Shown: positions 7,180-13,832 of the stretch, in pieces
Position numbering within the stretch: the first letter of the stretch is position 1
How the letters are laid out: each line of letters begins with the position of its first letter
IMG/VR virus record: IMGVR_UViG_3300036671_000282
Coordinates: 1 to 27,413 of that record
Strand: one strand, 5' to 3'
Source: a virus
Length of the DNA stretch: 27,413 nt
The notes under the pieces: model-generated
Database searches by the model: none
Told to the model about the DNA's origin: nothing
The model's input: the letters and a program-made list of their open reading frames with translations, nothing else
Program-made: the position numbers and the translations under genes

Positions 7180-7464
7180 ATGCCAAAGCACAAATGGAAA
7201 GATGACGCTTTATGCTTTGAATATGATACTAATCTGTTCTTTGAAAAGTACGAAGATGACGAAATTTTGCGACCAGCAATAGATAAATTGTGTTCTATGT
7301 GTCCTGTGTCAAAGATGTGTTTTGCTGTTGGTGTTTCACAAAAAGAGTGGGGCATTTGGGGTGGTGTATATCTTGAAAATGGACAAATATCTAAAGAATT
7401 TTCAAAGCATAAGTCTAAAGCAGACTGGGCTAATACTTGGCAAAGTCTAACAACGGAGCAATAG
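7180..7464 (+). CDS. WhiB-family Fe-S transcription regulator
   Basis: A 94-residue protein with the four WhiB cysteines: Cys12, then Cys38, Cys41 and Cys47 in CSMCPVSKMC, followed by the GIWGG turn (58-62). These ligate a [4Fe-4S] cluster. The C-terminal basic tail (KHKSKADW) is the expected DNA-contact region, though weaker than in host WhiB proteins. WhiB proteins are essentially confined to Actinobacteria and their phages, making this the best single host marker. It could redirect host sigma-A transcription. Confidence 0.92.
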   Translation: MPKHKWKDDALCFEYDTNLFFEKYEDDEILRPAIDKLCSMCPVSKMCFAVGVSQKEWGIWGGVYLENGQISKEFSKHKSKADWANTWQSLTTEQ

Positions 7465-7465
7465 C

Positions 7466-7702
7466 ATGTATACAGATTCAATGAGAAGAGCGTTCCACTC
7501 ACTTATAGGTCCAAAAGGTTTTCAACTTCAGATATTAGACCATGACAACTTTTTAACGGTAAAGGCAAGCGAAAAACAGTTTATGAGTTTATCTGGAGAA
7601 GAAAGAAAGCAGGCCGTTCAGTATATGATTCGTGCAAAAAAAGCACTTGAAGAAAATGGGGCGATTGTTTTATTGGTTAGAGAGGGTGGTAAAGAATTAT
7701 GA
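7466..7702 (+). CDS. Small soluble protein of unknown function
   Basis: A 78-residue mixed alpha/beta protein (start MYTDSMRRAFHSLIGP) with a basic helix around residues 46-62 (ERKQAVQYMIRAKKALEE) and a final strand AIVLLVREGGKEL. It follows WhiB after one base and overlaps the next gene as ATGA. No family is recognised. Confidence 0.65.
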   Translation: MYTDSMRRAFHSLIGPKGFQLQILDHDNFLTVKASEKQFMSLSGEERKQAVQYMIRAKKALEENGAIVLLVREGGKEL

Positions 7703-8118
7703 TTGAATTTGTGTCATTTACTTTATTTATTGTAGTATTTTTTATGCTAATTTTTAAAAATGTACAACTAAAAAGAAAGCTTTCTGCAACAACTTTAGAA
7801 CTTATAACAGCACATATGGATAAAACCATAACTGCCAATAAATTATCTGAAATAAATAATAAGACTGACATGGATAAATCATCAGAAGATTTTTTAAATT
7901 TTATTTCTGAGTCTCGTGATTGGGCATTTCAATATATAGAAAATGTTCAAGAAAAGGTAAACAAATTTATTAGTGATGTTGAGCCTGAGATAGCATATTT
8001 TGACGAGTATGGTGTTGCTATTAGTACCTATCCCCACTACCACTCAATGAAAAAAATTTCGGGGGCATACAAAGAACTAAAAACAATATTGCCAGACGAC
8101 TATGGTAAAATAGAGTAA
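7699..8118 (+). CDS. Membrane-anchored coiled protein of unknown function
   Basis: Residues 3-20 are a single N-terminal membrane helix (EFVSFTLFIVVFFMLIF), followed by a helical stretch to about residue 90 and a region with SESRDWAFQYIENVQEKV. Its topology resembles other small phage proteins with one anchor and a cytoplasmic helical domain. It overlaps both neighbours (ATGA before, TAATG after), so it is translationally coupled. Confidence 0.65.
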   Translation: MIEFVSFTLFIVVFFMLIFKNVQLKRKLSATTLELITAHMDKTITANKLSEINNKTDMDKSSEDFLNFISESRDWAFQYIENVQEKVNKFISDVEPEIAYFDEYGVAISTYPHYHSMKKISGAYKELKTILPDDYGKIE

Positions 8119-8273
8119 TGATAAAACTTAAGGATCCTAAAGCATTGATATATTATGCTTTTCAAATTTGCGAAGCCGATCCTTGTCAATATGAAGCAAC
8201 AAAAATATGGGCAAGTTCAGAGTCTAAGATTGTAGACTTGTGCGACTTTCATTACGAAGAGGTAAAACATTAA
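8118..8273 (+). CDS. 51-residue Cys-rich zinc-finger-like protein
   Basis: The protein starts MIKLKDPKALIYYAFQICEADPC and ends with LCDFHYEEVKH, giving C...C...CxxH, similar in layout to the DUF7455-like protein at 5187. Start and stop are both TAATG overlaps with neighbours. It is too short for common length cut-offs, but the coupling makes it a convincing gene. Metal binding is inferred. Confidence 0.65.
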   Translation: MIKLKDPKALIYYAFQICEADPCQYEATKIWASSESKIVDLCDFHYEEVKH

Positions 8274-9118
8274 TGAACTTTTACTATTTTGGTGGTCGAT
8301 TTAATGATGAAAATAGTATAGAGACTCCTTCTAGTTTAGAAAAACATCATTTTTTTGGAGTGCTTTTTACATATGATGCAACACAAGGAGACATGTTCGT
8401 AAGAACTGCTAAAGATATAAAATTAAATGAAAAAATTAAATACTTGATTGCTATAAGGCCATACACTATTTCACCACAATATCTTTATGCAATCAATGAG
8501 TCTATGAATGAAATAGATAAAAATAGACTTCAAATAAACATTATTTCTGGATATATAAAAGATCATGAAAAAGATATTGGCGGAATAGTTGGAGAAATTA
8601 ATGATCTATCTCACACAATAGACAAATCAAAACATACAATTGAGTTTATTAAAAGTTTAAAAAAAATATTTAAAAAGAAAGAAAATTATCTAGACCTATA
8701 TATATCAACAACAAATAGTTATGTTTTTAATGAAGCAAAAGATAACAATAATAAAATAATTATGCCTTATCATGTGTATAAACGTAAGTTTTGGTCTGAT
8801 GTTTATAAAGATCCATCTTCAATGGTTCCTTTTGATATAAAAAACATGGATGTGATGATAACAATGACTCCAATTATTAGAAAAAATAAAGAAGAACTTG
8901 CTTTATTAAAAAACTATGCCATAAGACCTATATGGAAAAAAGGAGAAAAATCAAGAGTAATCGATGATGTTGAGTATTTTACTTATGAAAGTTTTCACGA
9001 ATTTATTAAAATGTTAGAAGAAGATGGTATTCATGATTTATTAATTAATGCTATACCCAGAGAAGAAGTTGAAATTATTATTCCATTTATTAAAAAATAT
9101 GTGGAGTTACAAGAATAA
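8273..9118 (+). CDS. Luciferase-like flavin monooxygenase (LLM family)
   Basis: I choose the ATG at 8273, which overlaps the previous stop as TAATG, giving 281 residues. The key region is IAIRPYTISPQYLYAINESM followed by NRLQINIISGY: this is the LLM pattern of a strand, 'RP...SP' and a 'gRl.lNvvsG' strand of the TIM barrel. The N-terminal SSLEKHHFFGVLFTYDA is also barrel-like. The enzyme would use FMNH2 or, in Actinobacteria, F420H2. The protein is shorter than typical LLM enzymes (about 330-350) and the C-terminal half is divergent, so the cofactor and substrate cannot be called. Confidence 0.7.
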   Translation: MNFYYFGGRFNDENSIETPSSLEKHHFFGVLFTYDATQGDMFVRTAKDIKLNEKIKYLIAIRPYTISPQYLYAINESMNEIDKNRLQINIISGYIKDHEKDIGGIVGEINDLSHTIDKSKHTIEFIKSLKKIFKKKENYLDLYISTTNSYVFNEAKDNNNKIIMPYHVYKRKFWSDVYKDPSSMVPFDIKNMDVMITMTPIIRKNKEELALLKNYAIRPIWKKGEKSRVIDDVEYFTYESFHEFIKMLEEDGIHDLLINAIPREEVEIIIPFIKKYVELQE

Positions 9119-9121
9119 ATT

Positions 9122-9143
9122 TTGTTAGTTATTTTACTAACAA
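9122..9143 (+). promoter_or_regulatory. Perfect 8-bp hairpin before the second holin-like gene
   Basis: TTGTTAGT-TATTTT-ACTAACAA forms a perfect stem with a 6-nt loop, four bases after the monooxygenase stop. It is AT-rich and followed by GAAAAC, not a T-run, so it is more likely an mRNA processing or stability element than a strong terminator. Confidence 0.5.
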
Positions 9144-9170
9144 GAAAACAAATATCCTAGGAGGAATAAA

Positions 9171-9473
9171 ATGAATACAACACAACTAAAAGCATTACTA
9201 GCATCATATGGGCGGTCAGTATTGGCAGCAGCAATTGCAATGTACGCTTCAGGAGTAACTGATCCAGAAACACTGGCATACTCACTACTTGGAGCAATTG
9301 TGCCAGTAGCACTACGAGCAGTAAATCCAAAAGACAAGGCATTTGGAAAAATTCCAGATGTTCTAGAAGTTGAAGCAGCACTAAAATCAGTTAAGGTAGT
9401 CAAGAGACCTGTTAAAAAGTCTTCTGCAAAGAAGCCTTCTGGTGGCGGTGGAGCATCAAATAAGGCTCTATAA
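9171..9473 (+). CDS. Holin-like membrane protein with Lys/Gly-rich tail
   Basis: A 100-residue protein with two weakly hydrophobic helices (about residues 13-27 and 35-51), then a Lys-rich segment (VVKRPVKKSSAKKP) and the tail SGGGGASNKAL. The ribosome site AGGAGG is optimal, implying high expression. Topology and basic tail fit a phage holin; the Gly-rich tail resembles that of the endolysin. The 1208-1492 protein is the other holin candidate. Confidence 0.7.
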   Translation: MNTTQLKALLASYGRSVLAAAIAMYASGVTDPETLAYSLLGAIVPVALRAVNPKDKAFGKIPDVLEVEAALKSVKVVKRPVKKSSAKKPSGGGGASNKAL

Positions 9474-9514
9474 TTAGAGCATAAGATTCCGTCATGATAC
9501 ATGCAGTTGCTTTA

Positions 9515-9590
9515 TAAGCGACTTTATTGCTGAGTACGGATAGCCTGGGATCGCAACCTGGGAGACCTGAGTAAGTCTATAAACTACTTT
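9515..9590 (+). other. tRNA-like non-coding segment, unclassified
   Basis: The 138 bases between 9473 and 9612 carry no ORF. They hold a 6-bp hairpin (AGTTGC-TTTATAA-GCGACT), a stretch resembling a tRNA D arm (GCTGAGTACGGATAGC) and a direct repeat CCTGGG around ATCGCAA. The outer bases GACTT and AAGTC could close it. There is no T arm or normal acceptor, so this is not a standard tRNA. A T-run (about 9588-9595) follows. It may be a degraded tRNA or a small RNA. Confidence 0.3.
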
Positions 9591-9596
9591 TTTTTA

Positions 9597-9605
9597 TGCT
9601 ATAAT
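9597..9605 (+). promoter_or_regulatory. Leaderless extended -10 promoter for the 9612 gene
   Basis: TGC followed by TATAAT (9600-9605) and then six bases before ATG 9612. There is no ribosome site. This is the clearest + strand example of the extended -10 form of the leaderless rule. Confidence 0.75.
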
Positions 9606-9611
9606 AATTAG

Positions 9612-11102
9612 ATGATTAAAGAAGGCGATTTTGTTATGGGCAATACCTCTGAAGGTATGGTTCACGGCATGGTTGAGCATGTTATGAATGAAGGCGGGAT
9701 CTATGGAGTTCCTGGAACTGAATACGCTATCATTTCTCTGCCCCCTGAAAATCCAGCGATGGCTGTAAGAGTGTATAAAGAAGAAGATGGTAAGTGGGAG
9801 CCAACCGCATATAGTATTGGTATGATGGCTAAAGATGCCACAATTATTGATATGAATAATCACAGTATGGAGAATGAAGAAATGGACTCAGAGGTTTCAA
9901 TGGCAATGTATGATTCTCAAATTGGAAAAGCAGAAACAGATGGCTCAATGATGCCTACAGATACTTATCAAGGCAGCGAGTCAGAAGTCGGAATAAAAAC
10001 TCCTTCCAGTACCTATGATGGCTGTGGCTGCCAAATGTGTATGGATATAAATGTTGATTGTAAAGACTGTCCAACATGTAGTGATGACATTAACCCAGAT
10101 TCAATTGAGGCCATGTATAATTCCAAAATGGGTAAAGCAAAGAAACCAGACTATGCAGGAGTTGTCTCTAATCGTAAAGGATCTCCATCAGATAAAGAGT
10201 TGTATGCAAGAGTTATTGCAGCAGCCAAAGATAAATTTAATGTATATCCATCAGCCTATGCAAATGCATGGGTAGTTGCAGAATATAAGCGTCGTGGTGG
10301 TAAATATGGATCTTCAGAAAAATCTGATTGTTGTTCAGATATAATCAAGCAAGCCCCTTGTTGGGATGGCTATGTACAGCGTGGTATGAAGCCAGGAGAA
10401 GGCGGTAAACCAGTCCCTAACTGTGTACCAGCAGCCAAGGTGGATGATCTGTACGAGGACGACGATACTGTTGTCTATGACTCTGCAGAGGTATCTAAAG
10501 CCGATGGCTATTCTCCTCCAGAAGGAGTAAGAAGTGCTGCTCGCAGAGCAATTAAATACAAGGAAGATGGCAAGGCTAATGGAGCAGGAACACCTGTTGG
10601 CTGGACTAGAGCAGGGCAGTTAGCAAGAGGAGAATCAATCTCTCTTAGTACTGTTAAGAGAATGTACTCATTTTTTTCCCGCCATGAGGTAGATAAAAAA
10701 GGTAAAGATTTTGAAAATGCAAGTAATCCATCCAACGGTAAAATAATGTGGTTAGCATGGGGTGGAGATGCAGGATACTCTTGGTCACGAGGTATTGCAA
10801 ACAAAGAAAGAGATAAGGCATTGTTTTCTGGGTTTGGAAAAGATTATTCAAAGGTAATTCAAATGACAGATATCTTTAAAGGTTTGGGTACAGGATCAAT
10901 GGTTTCATGGAACTCTTCTGGTGGTCGTGCAGAAGGCAAGATTACAAGAGTAATAACCGACGGTACTTACAAAGTACCAGGAACAAATGTAACAGTATCA
11001 GGAACAAAAGAAGACCCTGCTGCGGTTATTAGATTGTATCGTGATGGTAAGCCAACAGATACAATTGTTGCTCATAAAATTAAAACATTAAGGTCAAAGT
11101 AA
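9612..11102 (+). CDS. Large mosaic protein with Tudor-like ends, probably virion-associated
   Basis: The 496 residues form a mosaic. Residues 1-75 and 430-496 are similar small beta modules: the C-terminal one (GTGSMVSWNSSGGRAEGKITR, then VIRLYRDGK) matches the hypervirulence-associated Tudor-like domain, and the N-terminal one (VMGNTSEGMVHGMVEHV) is a likely relative. A Cys cluster (CGCQMC, CKDCPTC) lies near 140-160. Residues about 190-235 (KELYARVIAAAKDKF, EYKRRGGKY) resemble DUF5872. Residues about 300-400 (SAARRAIKYK, WTRAGQLARGE, VKRMYSFFSRHEVD) match a module fused to many phage structural proteins. A virion or head-processing role is inferred; start is fixed by the leaderless promoter. 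Confidence 0.75.
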   Translation: MIKEGDFVMGNTSEGMVHGMVEHVMNEGGIYGVPGTEYAIISLPPENPAMAVRVYKEEDGKWEPTAYSIGMMAKDATIIDMNNHSMENEEMDSEVSMAMYDSQIGKAETDGSMMPTDTYQGSESEVGIKTPSSTYDGCGCQMCMDINVDCKDCPTCSDDINPDSIEAMYNSKMGKAKKPDYAGVVSNRKGSPSDKELYARVIAAAKDKFNVYPSAYANAWVVAEYKRRGGKYGSSEKSDCCSDIIKQAPCWDGYVQRGMKPGEGGKPVPNCVPAAKVDDLYEDDDTVVYDSAEVSKADGYSPPEGVRSAARRAIKYKEDGKANGAGTPVGWTRAGQLARGESISLSTVKRMYSFFSRHEVDKKGKDFENASNPSNGKIMWLAWGGDAGYSWSRGIANKERDKALFSGFGKDYSKVIQMTDIFKGLGTGSMVSWNSSGGRAEGKITRVITDGTYKVPGTNVTVSGTKEDPAAVIRLYRDGKPTDTIVAHKIKTLRSK

Positions 11103-11233
11103 TGGCAAAAAGAAAAGCACAATCATTTAATCCTATTCAGATTAAAGATGGCTGGATTGTTAGATTATACAAAGATGGTCGCACTAAATCTAAAATTGCT
11201 CCCTATATTGTAAAACACTCTAAAACTAATTAA
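11102..11233 (+). CDS. 43-residue basic protein of unknown function
   Basis: Starts at a TAATG overlap with the mosaic gene. The sequence (MAKRKAQSFNPIQIKDGWIV, then RLYKDGRTKSKIAP) is a beta-type strand pattern that echoes VIRLYRDGK of the upstream C-terminal module. It ends four bases into the convergent HNH gene. Translational coupling supports it. Confidence 0.6.
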   Translation: MAKRKAQSFNPIQIKDGWIVRLYKDGRTKSKIAPYIVKHSKTN

Positions 11234-11739
11234 TTAGTTAGTCTGTTGTGTGTTCTTATTCTGTGACAGTTAGAGCAAATAACGTCGCACTTCTTTATTT
11301 CTGCCTCAACTAGTTCCCATGCGCTACTTTTCATATTTGCTATATTGTATAATTTTTTTCCTCTAACATGATCAAAATCCATGCAGACTGTAGGGAAAGT
11401 ATTACCGCAATCTGCACATGAAACACGTTTAAACTGATCAATTTTTTCTTTATTTTTTGCATAAAATTCTTTTTGTTTTTTAGCAATTTTTTTTAGATTG
11501 TCTTTATAATAATTACTTCTTTGTTTAGAAAGTTTATCTTTATTTTTTTCACCATACTCTTTTTGATATTGTTTAATTTTTTTATAATTTTGCTTTTGAT
11601 AAATTTTTTGTTTGTTAGCATGACATTTTTTGCATCTTGCCATCAATATACTTTGTTTTTTATTACTCCAGCCAAAGTTTTCTATTAGAAGACTTTCTTT
11701 ACACCCCTTACAAACTTTTAATCCATTTTCATAAATCAT
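11230..11739 (-). CDS. HNH endonuclease with N-terminal zinc ribbon
   Basis: The 169-residue protein has an N-terminal ribbon (CKGCKE near 9-14 and CKKCH near 36-40), a long Lys-rich coiled linker, then the HNH core: CADCG, CMDFDHVRG with the DH pair, and CDVICSNCHRIRTHNR. It is a typical free-standing phage HNH nuclease, either homing-type or a DNA-processing enzyme. The linker is extremely Lys/Asn-rich and AT-rich. Expression seems to pass through a leaderless mini-ORF at 11762. Confidence 0.88.
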   Translation of the reverse strand: MIYENGLKVCKGCKESLLIENFGWSNKKQSILMARCKKCHANKQKIYQKQNYKKIKQYQKEYGEKNKDKLSKQRSNYYKDNLKKIAKKQKEFYAKNKEKIDQFKRVSCADCGNTFPTVCMDFDHVRGKKLYNIANMKSSAWELVEAEIKKCDVICSNCHRIRTHNRLTN

Positions 11740-11741
11740 AA

Positions 11742-11777
11742 TTAAATAATTATTCTTTTCATGTGTTTATTATATCA
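11742..11777 (-). promoter_or_regulatory. Leaderless promoter and six-residue leader ORF for HNH
   Basis: On the minus strand TGA-TATAAT (-10 at 11769-11774) is followed by six bases and an ATG at 11762 that opens MKRIII and a TAA (11744-11742). The HNH ATG lies two bases after that stop. This suggests termination-reinitiation coupling from a leaderless leader peptide. Confidence 0.5.
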
Positions 11778-11790
11778 GGAATTATAAAGC

Positions 11791-11870
11791 CCCACACAGG
11801 TAATTCGCCTGACTTGCGCCACGGTCTTTATCCAATGGGTAACTAATCCATCACTAAGGTCCTGTGTGGG
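11791..11870 (-). ncRNA. Structured RNA candidate closed by a perfect 10-bp stem
   Basis: CCCACACAGG (11791-11800) and CCTGTGTGGG (11861-11870) are perfectly complementary and enclose 60 bases with further small hairpins (for example ATGG...CCAT). It lies downstream of the tRNA array on the same strand and upstream of the HNH promoter. The 10-bp stem and the lack of a T arm argue against a tRNA; no T-run follows, so it is not a simple terminator. The strand is inferred from the neighbouring tRNAs. Confidence 0.5.
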
Positions 11871-11897
11871 ACTAATCAATCATATCATTATTTTAAG

Positions 11898-11970
11898 TAC
11901 CCTTGGCAGGAATTGAACCTGCGACCTGCGGATTAGAAGTCCGTTGCTCTGTCCCCTGAGCTACAAAGGT
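11898..11970 (-). tRNA. tRNA-Arg (TCT)
   Basis: Acceptor ACCTTTG/CAAGGGT with discriminator A, D arm GCTC-AGGGGACA-GAGC, anticodon loop CTTCTAA (TCT, reads AGA) and T arm GCAGG-TTCAATT-CCTGC. It is the last tRNA of the minus-strand array. It would support AGA-rich phage genes. Confidence 0.95.
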
Positions 11971-11974
11971 ATTG

Positions 11975-12057
11975 CGGAAGCAACAGGATTCGAACCTGTG
12001 GATCTTTCAATCTACGATTTAGCAAACCGTTGCATTCGACCACTCTGCCATACTTCC
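11975..12057 (-). tRNA. tRNA-Ser (GCT)
   Basis: 83-nt class II tRNA: acceptor GGAAGTA/TGCTTCC, anticodon loop TTGCTAA (GCT), long variable arm AGATTGAAAGATC, and T arm with TTCGAAT. Four bases separate it from the Arg gene. Confidence 0.95.
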
Positions 12058-12062
12058 TTTCG

Positions 12063-12134
12063 TAGCCCCACAGGGACTTGAACCCTGTTCACCAAGATGA
12101 AAGCCTGGTATCCTAACCTATGGACGATGGGGCC
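12063..12134 (-). tRNA. tRNA-Glu (TTC)
   Basis: Acceptor GGCCCCA/TGGGGCT, with G1-U72 as the first pair. Anticodon stem CCAGG/CTTGG around CTTTCAT (TTC), T loop TTCAAGT. CCA is not encoded. Confidence 0.95.
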
Positions 12135-12138
12135 TTAG

Positions 12139-12212
12139 TACACCAGATAGGACTTGAACCTATGATAACCGAATTATGAGTTCGGGGCCTTAACCAACTT
12201 GGCTACTGGTGC
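12139..12212 (-). tRNA. tRNA with CAT anticodon (Met or Ile2)
   Basis: Acceptor GCACCAG/CTGGTGT (G1-U72), D arm with AGTTGGTTA, anticodon stem CCGAA/TTCGG around CTCATAA (CAT), T arm ATAGG-TTCAAGT-CCTAT. The anticodon alone cannot separate elongator Met from lysidine-modified Ile2, which would read ATA, a common codon in this AT-rich sequence. Confidence 0.93.
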
Positions 12213-12218
12213 TAAACC

Positions 12219-12362
12219 TTATGAAACTAAAATGCCTAACAACATTCCTATAATAAAACACAACATTCCAACAGTCCAGTGATAATAAGTTTTCATATAA
12301 TCTTTAATAATTACATGTTTTATTTCATCTGGAATTTTTTTTAACTTATTGTAATCTATCAT
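12219..12362 (-). CDS. 47-residue tail-anchored membrane protein
   Basis: A basic N-terminus (MIDYNKLKKIPDEIKHVIIK) is followed by one C-terminal membrane helix from about residue 28 (HWTVGMLCFIIGMLLGILVS). The ATG follows the upstream TAG by one base, and the gene ends seven bases before the tRNA array, so tRNAs and three mini-genes may share one transcript from the 12656 promoter. Confidence 0.65.
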   Translation of the reverse strand: MIDYNKLKKIPDEIKHVIIKDYMKTYYHWTVGMLCFIIGMLLGILVS

Positions 12363-12363
12363 A

Positions 12364-12522
12364 CTACTTAACCAAATTTAAATAGTTAGCTATTAGTTCT
12401 TCTCTAATCTTAATTTGTCTTTCTTCAAACTTTGATAGATGTAGCTTTGATTGTATTCTTTTCTTATTTTTTGTTGCTCTTTTGATCTTATGCTGAGATA
12501 CCTTATTATTTGATTTTTTCAT
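12364..12522 (-). CDS. 52-residue very basic protein
   Basis: Starts at an ATGA overlap with the zinc-ribbon gene at 12519. The N-terminal half is extremely Lys-rich (MKKSNNKVSQHKIKRATKNK) and the C-terminal half is a helix (KFEERQIKIREELIANYL). A nucleic-acid-binding role is plausible. No family recognised. Confidence 0.65.
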   Translation of the reverse strand: MKKSNNKVSQHKIKRATKNKKRIQSKLHLSKFEERQIKIREELIANYLNLVK

Positions 12523-12656
12523 TTTGATCCCTGACTTTCTGCATTACTGTCACATGGACAAATAATTGATTCTGGAAGTTCATGAACCTTGGTTACAATT
12601 GTAATCATAGTTTCACACTCACTGCACTTGTATATTTTCTTAACTCTTGTAGTCAT
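12519..12656 (-). CDS. 45-residue zinc-ribbon microprotein
   Basis: The protein carries CSEC (residues 11-14) and CPC (33-35), separated by a strand-rich segment, a compact zinc ribbon with a CxC second knuckle. The start is fixed by the leaderless promoter TTGACT-17-TATGAT-6-ATG. It heads the mini-operon that leads to the tRNAs. Confidence 0.72.
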   Translation of the reverse strand: MTTRVKKIYKCSECETMITIVTKVHELPESIICPCDSNAESQGSK

Positions 12657-12662
12657 AGTCTA

Positions 12663-12691
12663 ATCATACCATTTCCTGTTTTGTAAGTCAA
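12663..12691 (-). promoter_or_regulatory. Leaderless promoter for the 12656 operon and tRNAs
   Basis: Minus strand: TTGACT (12691-12686), 17 bp, TATGAT (12668-12663) preceded by TGG, six bases, ATG 12656. It lies over the end of the HAD gene. Confidence 0.72.
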
Positions 12692-13149
12692 CCTCTGATA
12701 CCGTCCCAATCACCTATCTTGATAGTTAAAATATTATTTTCTTGCCATAGGTTAATTATATTAGGATTGTCATCTACTGCATACTCTACAGTCCAACATT
12801 TATTTATCTTATCTAATATATCTTTTTTAATTTCATAATCAGGCCTGTAGTCACCATCAGGTCTCATATATAGGGCATGATGAGTTATACCATGCTTAGC
12901 AAGCCAATAAGAGGTTAATCCACGGTACTTATCACTCCTTGCTGTTACAACTAAAACATGATGGTTATCAGAAATAGAATTATTAAGCATTTGTACTACT
13001 TCATAATTTGGCAGGGCATCAATAGAAGCATTATGAAAAGCATCATAGTCCCTATCAGCCCTATCAGAACCACGAATATGGTAAAGATATGGATCTATAT
13101 TAGCAAGAGTTCCATCTACATCGTATATATGTGCTGAAGGCTTAATCAT
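12688..13149 (-). CDS. HAD-superfamily phosphatase, PNKP/PseT-like
   Basis: I choose ATG 13149 (protein begins MIKPSAHIYDVDGTLA), 153 residues. HAD motif I is DVDGT (Asp10 nucleophile, Asp12), motif II is VLVVTARS, the Lys motif is RPDYEIKKDIL and motif III VDDNPN. The layout GITHHALYMRPDGDYRPD matches the 3'-phosphatase domain of T4 polynucleotide kinase-type proteins as found alone in many phages. It may repair cleaved tRNA or DNA ends, which fits the adjacent tRNA array. No kinase domain is present. It overlaps the 13142 ORF by 8 bases. Confidence 0.82.
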   Translation of the reverse strand: MIKPSAHIYDVDGTLANIDPYLYHIRGSDRADRDYDAFHNASIDALPNYEVVQMLNNSISDNHHVLVVTARSDKYRGLTSYWLAKHGITHHALYMRPDGDYRPDYEIKKDILDKINKCWTVEYAVDDNPNIINLWQENNILTIKIGDWDGIRG

Positions 13150-13249
13150 TTTTTGCCTTTTCTTTTTCCCATATAAGTTTGCCATCTTTATACACTGGCC
13201 AATACCCTAGTGATCGCCAGTCCATCTTTGTAATTTTAGGCTCTTTCAC
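13142..13249 (-). CDS. 35-residue protein upstream of the HAD gene
   Basis: GTG start at 13249 with AAGGA just upstream and an extended -10 (TGCTATAAT, 13287-13279) before that. The product starts MKEPKITKMDWRSLGYWPVY and ends KLIWEKEKAKND. Its end overlaps the HAD start, suggesting coupling. No function recognised. Confidence 0.5.
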   Translation of the reverse strand: MKEPKITKMDWRSLGYWPVYKDGKLIWEKEKAKND

Positions 13250-13278
13250 TTAATTCCTTAGTTAGTAGTTATAGTTTA

Positions 13279-13287
13279 ATTATAGCA
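13279..13287 (-). promoter_or_regulatory. Extended -10 promoter for the HAD unit
   Basis: Minus strand TGC-TATAAT at 13287-13279, followed by a leader of roughly 25 bases and the GTG start at 13249. The 85 bases further upstream to 13372 are extremely AT-rich and carry no gene. Confidence 0.55.
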
Positions 13288-13372
13288 AAGAACTAATTAT
13301 ATGTCAACTTAAAGTTTATTATTAATTAAATAAATTTTTATTATTTTTTACAAAATTAAGATCATTTGTTTT

Positions 13373-13807
13373 TTATTTTATAATATCTGCAATAGCATAA
13401 CTACTAGGATAATGAGTAATAGATCCATCGGTATAAACTAAAAACTTTTCAAAGTTCCATCCAATATCTTTACCACCTGTAGCAGTATCTTTACAGTACC
13501 TGTAGATTGGATGAGCGTTAGGACCATTTACTTCTACCTTTTTAGATATAGGAAATGTTACTCCATATACATTAGTGCAAAAAGTTTTTACTTCTTCATC
13601 CGTGCCAGGTTCTTGGTTACCAAACTGATTACATGGAAAACCAATTACAATAAGGTCATCTCTTTGTGTTTTTTGTAAGTCTTCATACTGTTTTGTATAG
13701 CCACACTGACTTGCAGTATTTACTATAAGTATATTTTTTTCTTTAAAACTATTTAGTTTTATTTCATTACCATAGTTGTCAATAAATGACAAATCGTATA
13801 TGCTCAT
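13373..13807 (-). CDS. Glutathione peroxidase-like thiol peroxidase
   Basis: The 144-residue protein has the GPx fold with Cys (not Sec) at residue 35 in VNTASQCGYTKQY, the second motif GFPCNQFGNQEPG with the conserved Gln, and IGWNFEKFL with the Trp/Asn pair, so the catalytic tetrad is complete. It is slightly shorter than bacterial GPx (about 160). It should reduce peroxides using thioredoxin or glutathione equivalents. Located 25 bases downstream of a divergent GPx-like gene, with no own promoter seen. Confidence 0.88.
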   Translation of the reverse strand: MSIYDLSFIDNYGNEIKLNSFKEKNILIVNTASQCGYTKQYEDLQKTQRDDLIVIGFPCNQFGNQEPGTDEEVKTFCTNVYGVTFPISKKVEVNGPNAHPIYRYCKDTATGGKDIGWNFEKFLVYTDGSITHYPSSYAIADIIK

Positions 13808-13832
13808 TTTAGTTTCTGCTTTCTGTTAGTGA

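Noticed and set aside
8240-8272. N-terminal extension of the monooxygenase
   Set aside because: ATG 8273 overlaps the upstream stop (TAATG) and the extension overlaps the 8118 ORF in another frame.
9515-9590. tRNA-Ala(CGC) or tRNA-Ile(TAT)
   Set aside because: Anticodon-like loops exist, but no T arm and no proper acceptor stem can be drawn.
10508-10851. Minus-strand ORFs inside the mosaic gene
   Set aside because: Shadows of a well-supported + gene with recognisable domains.
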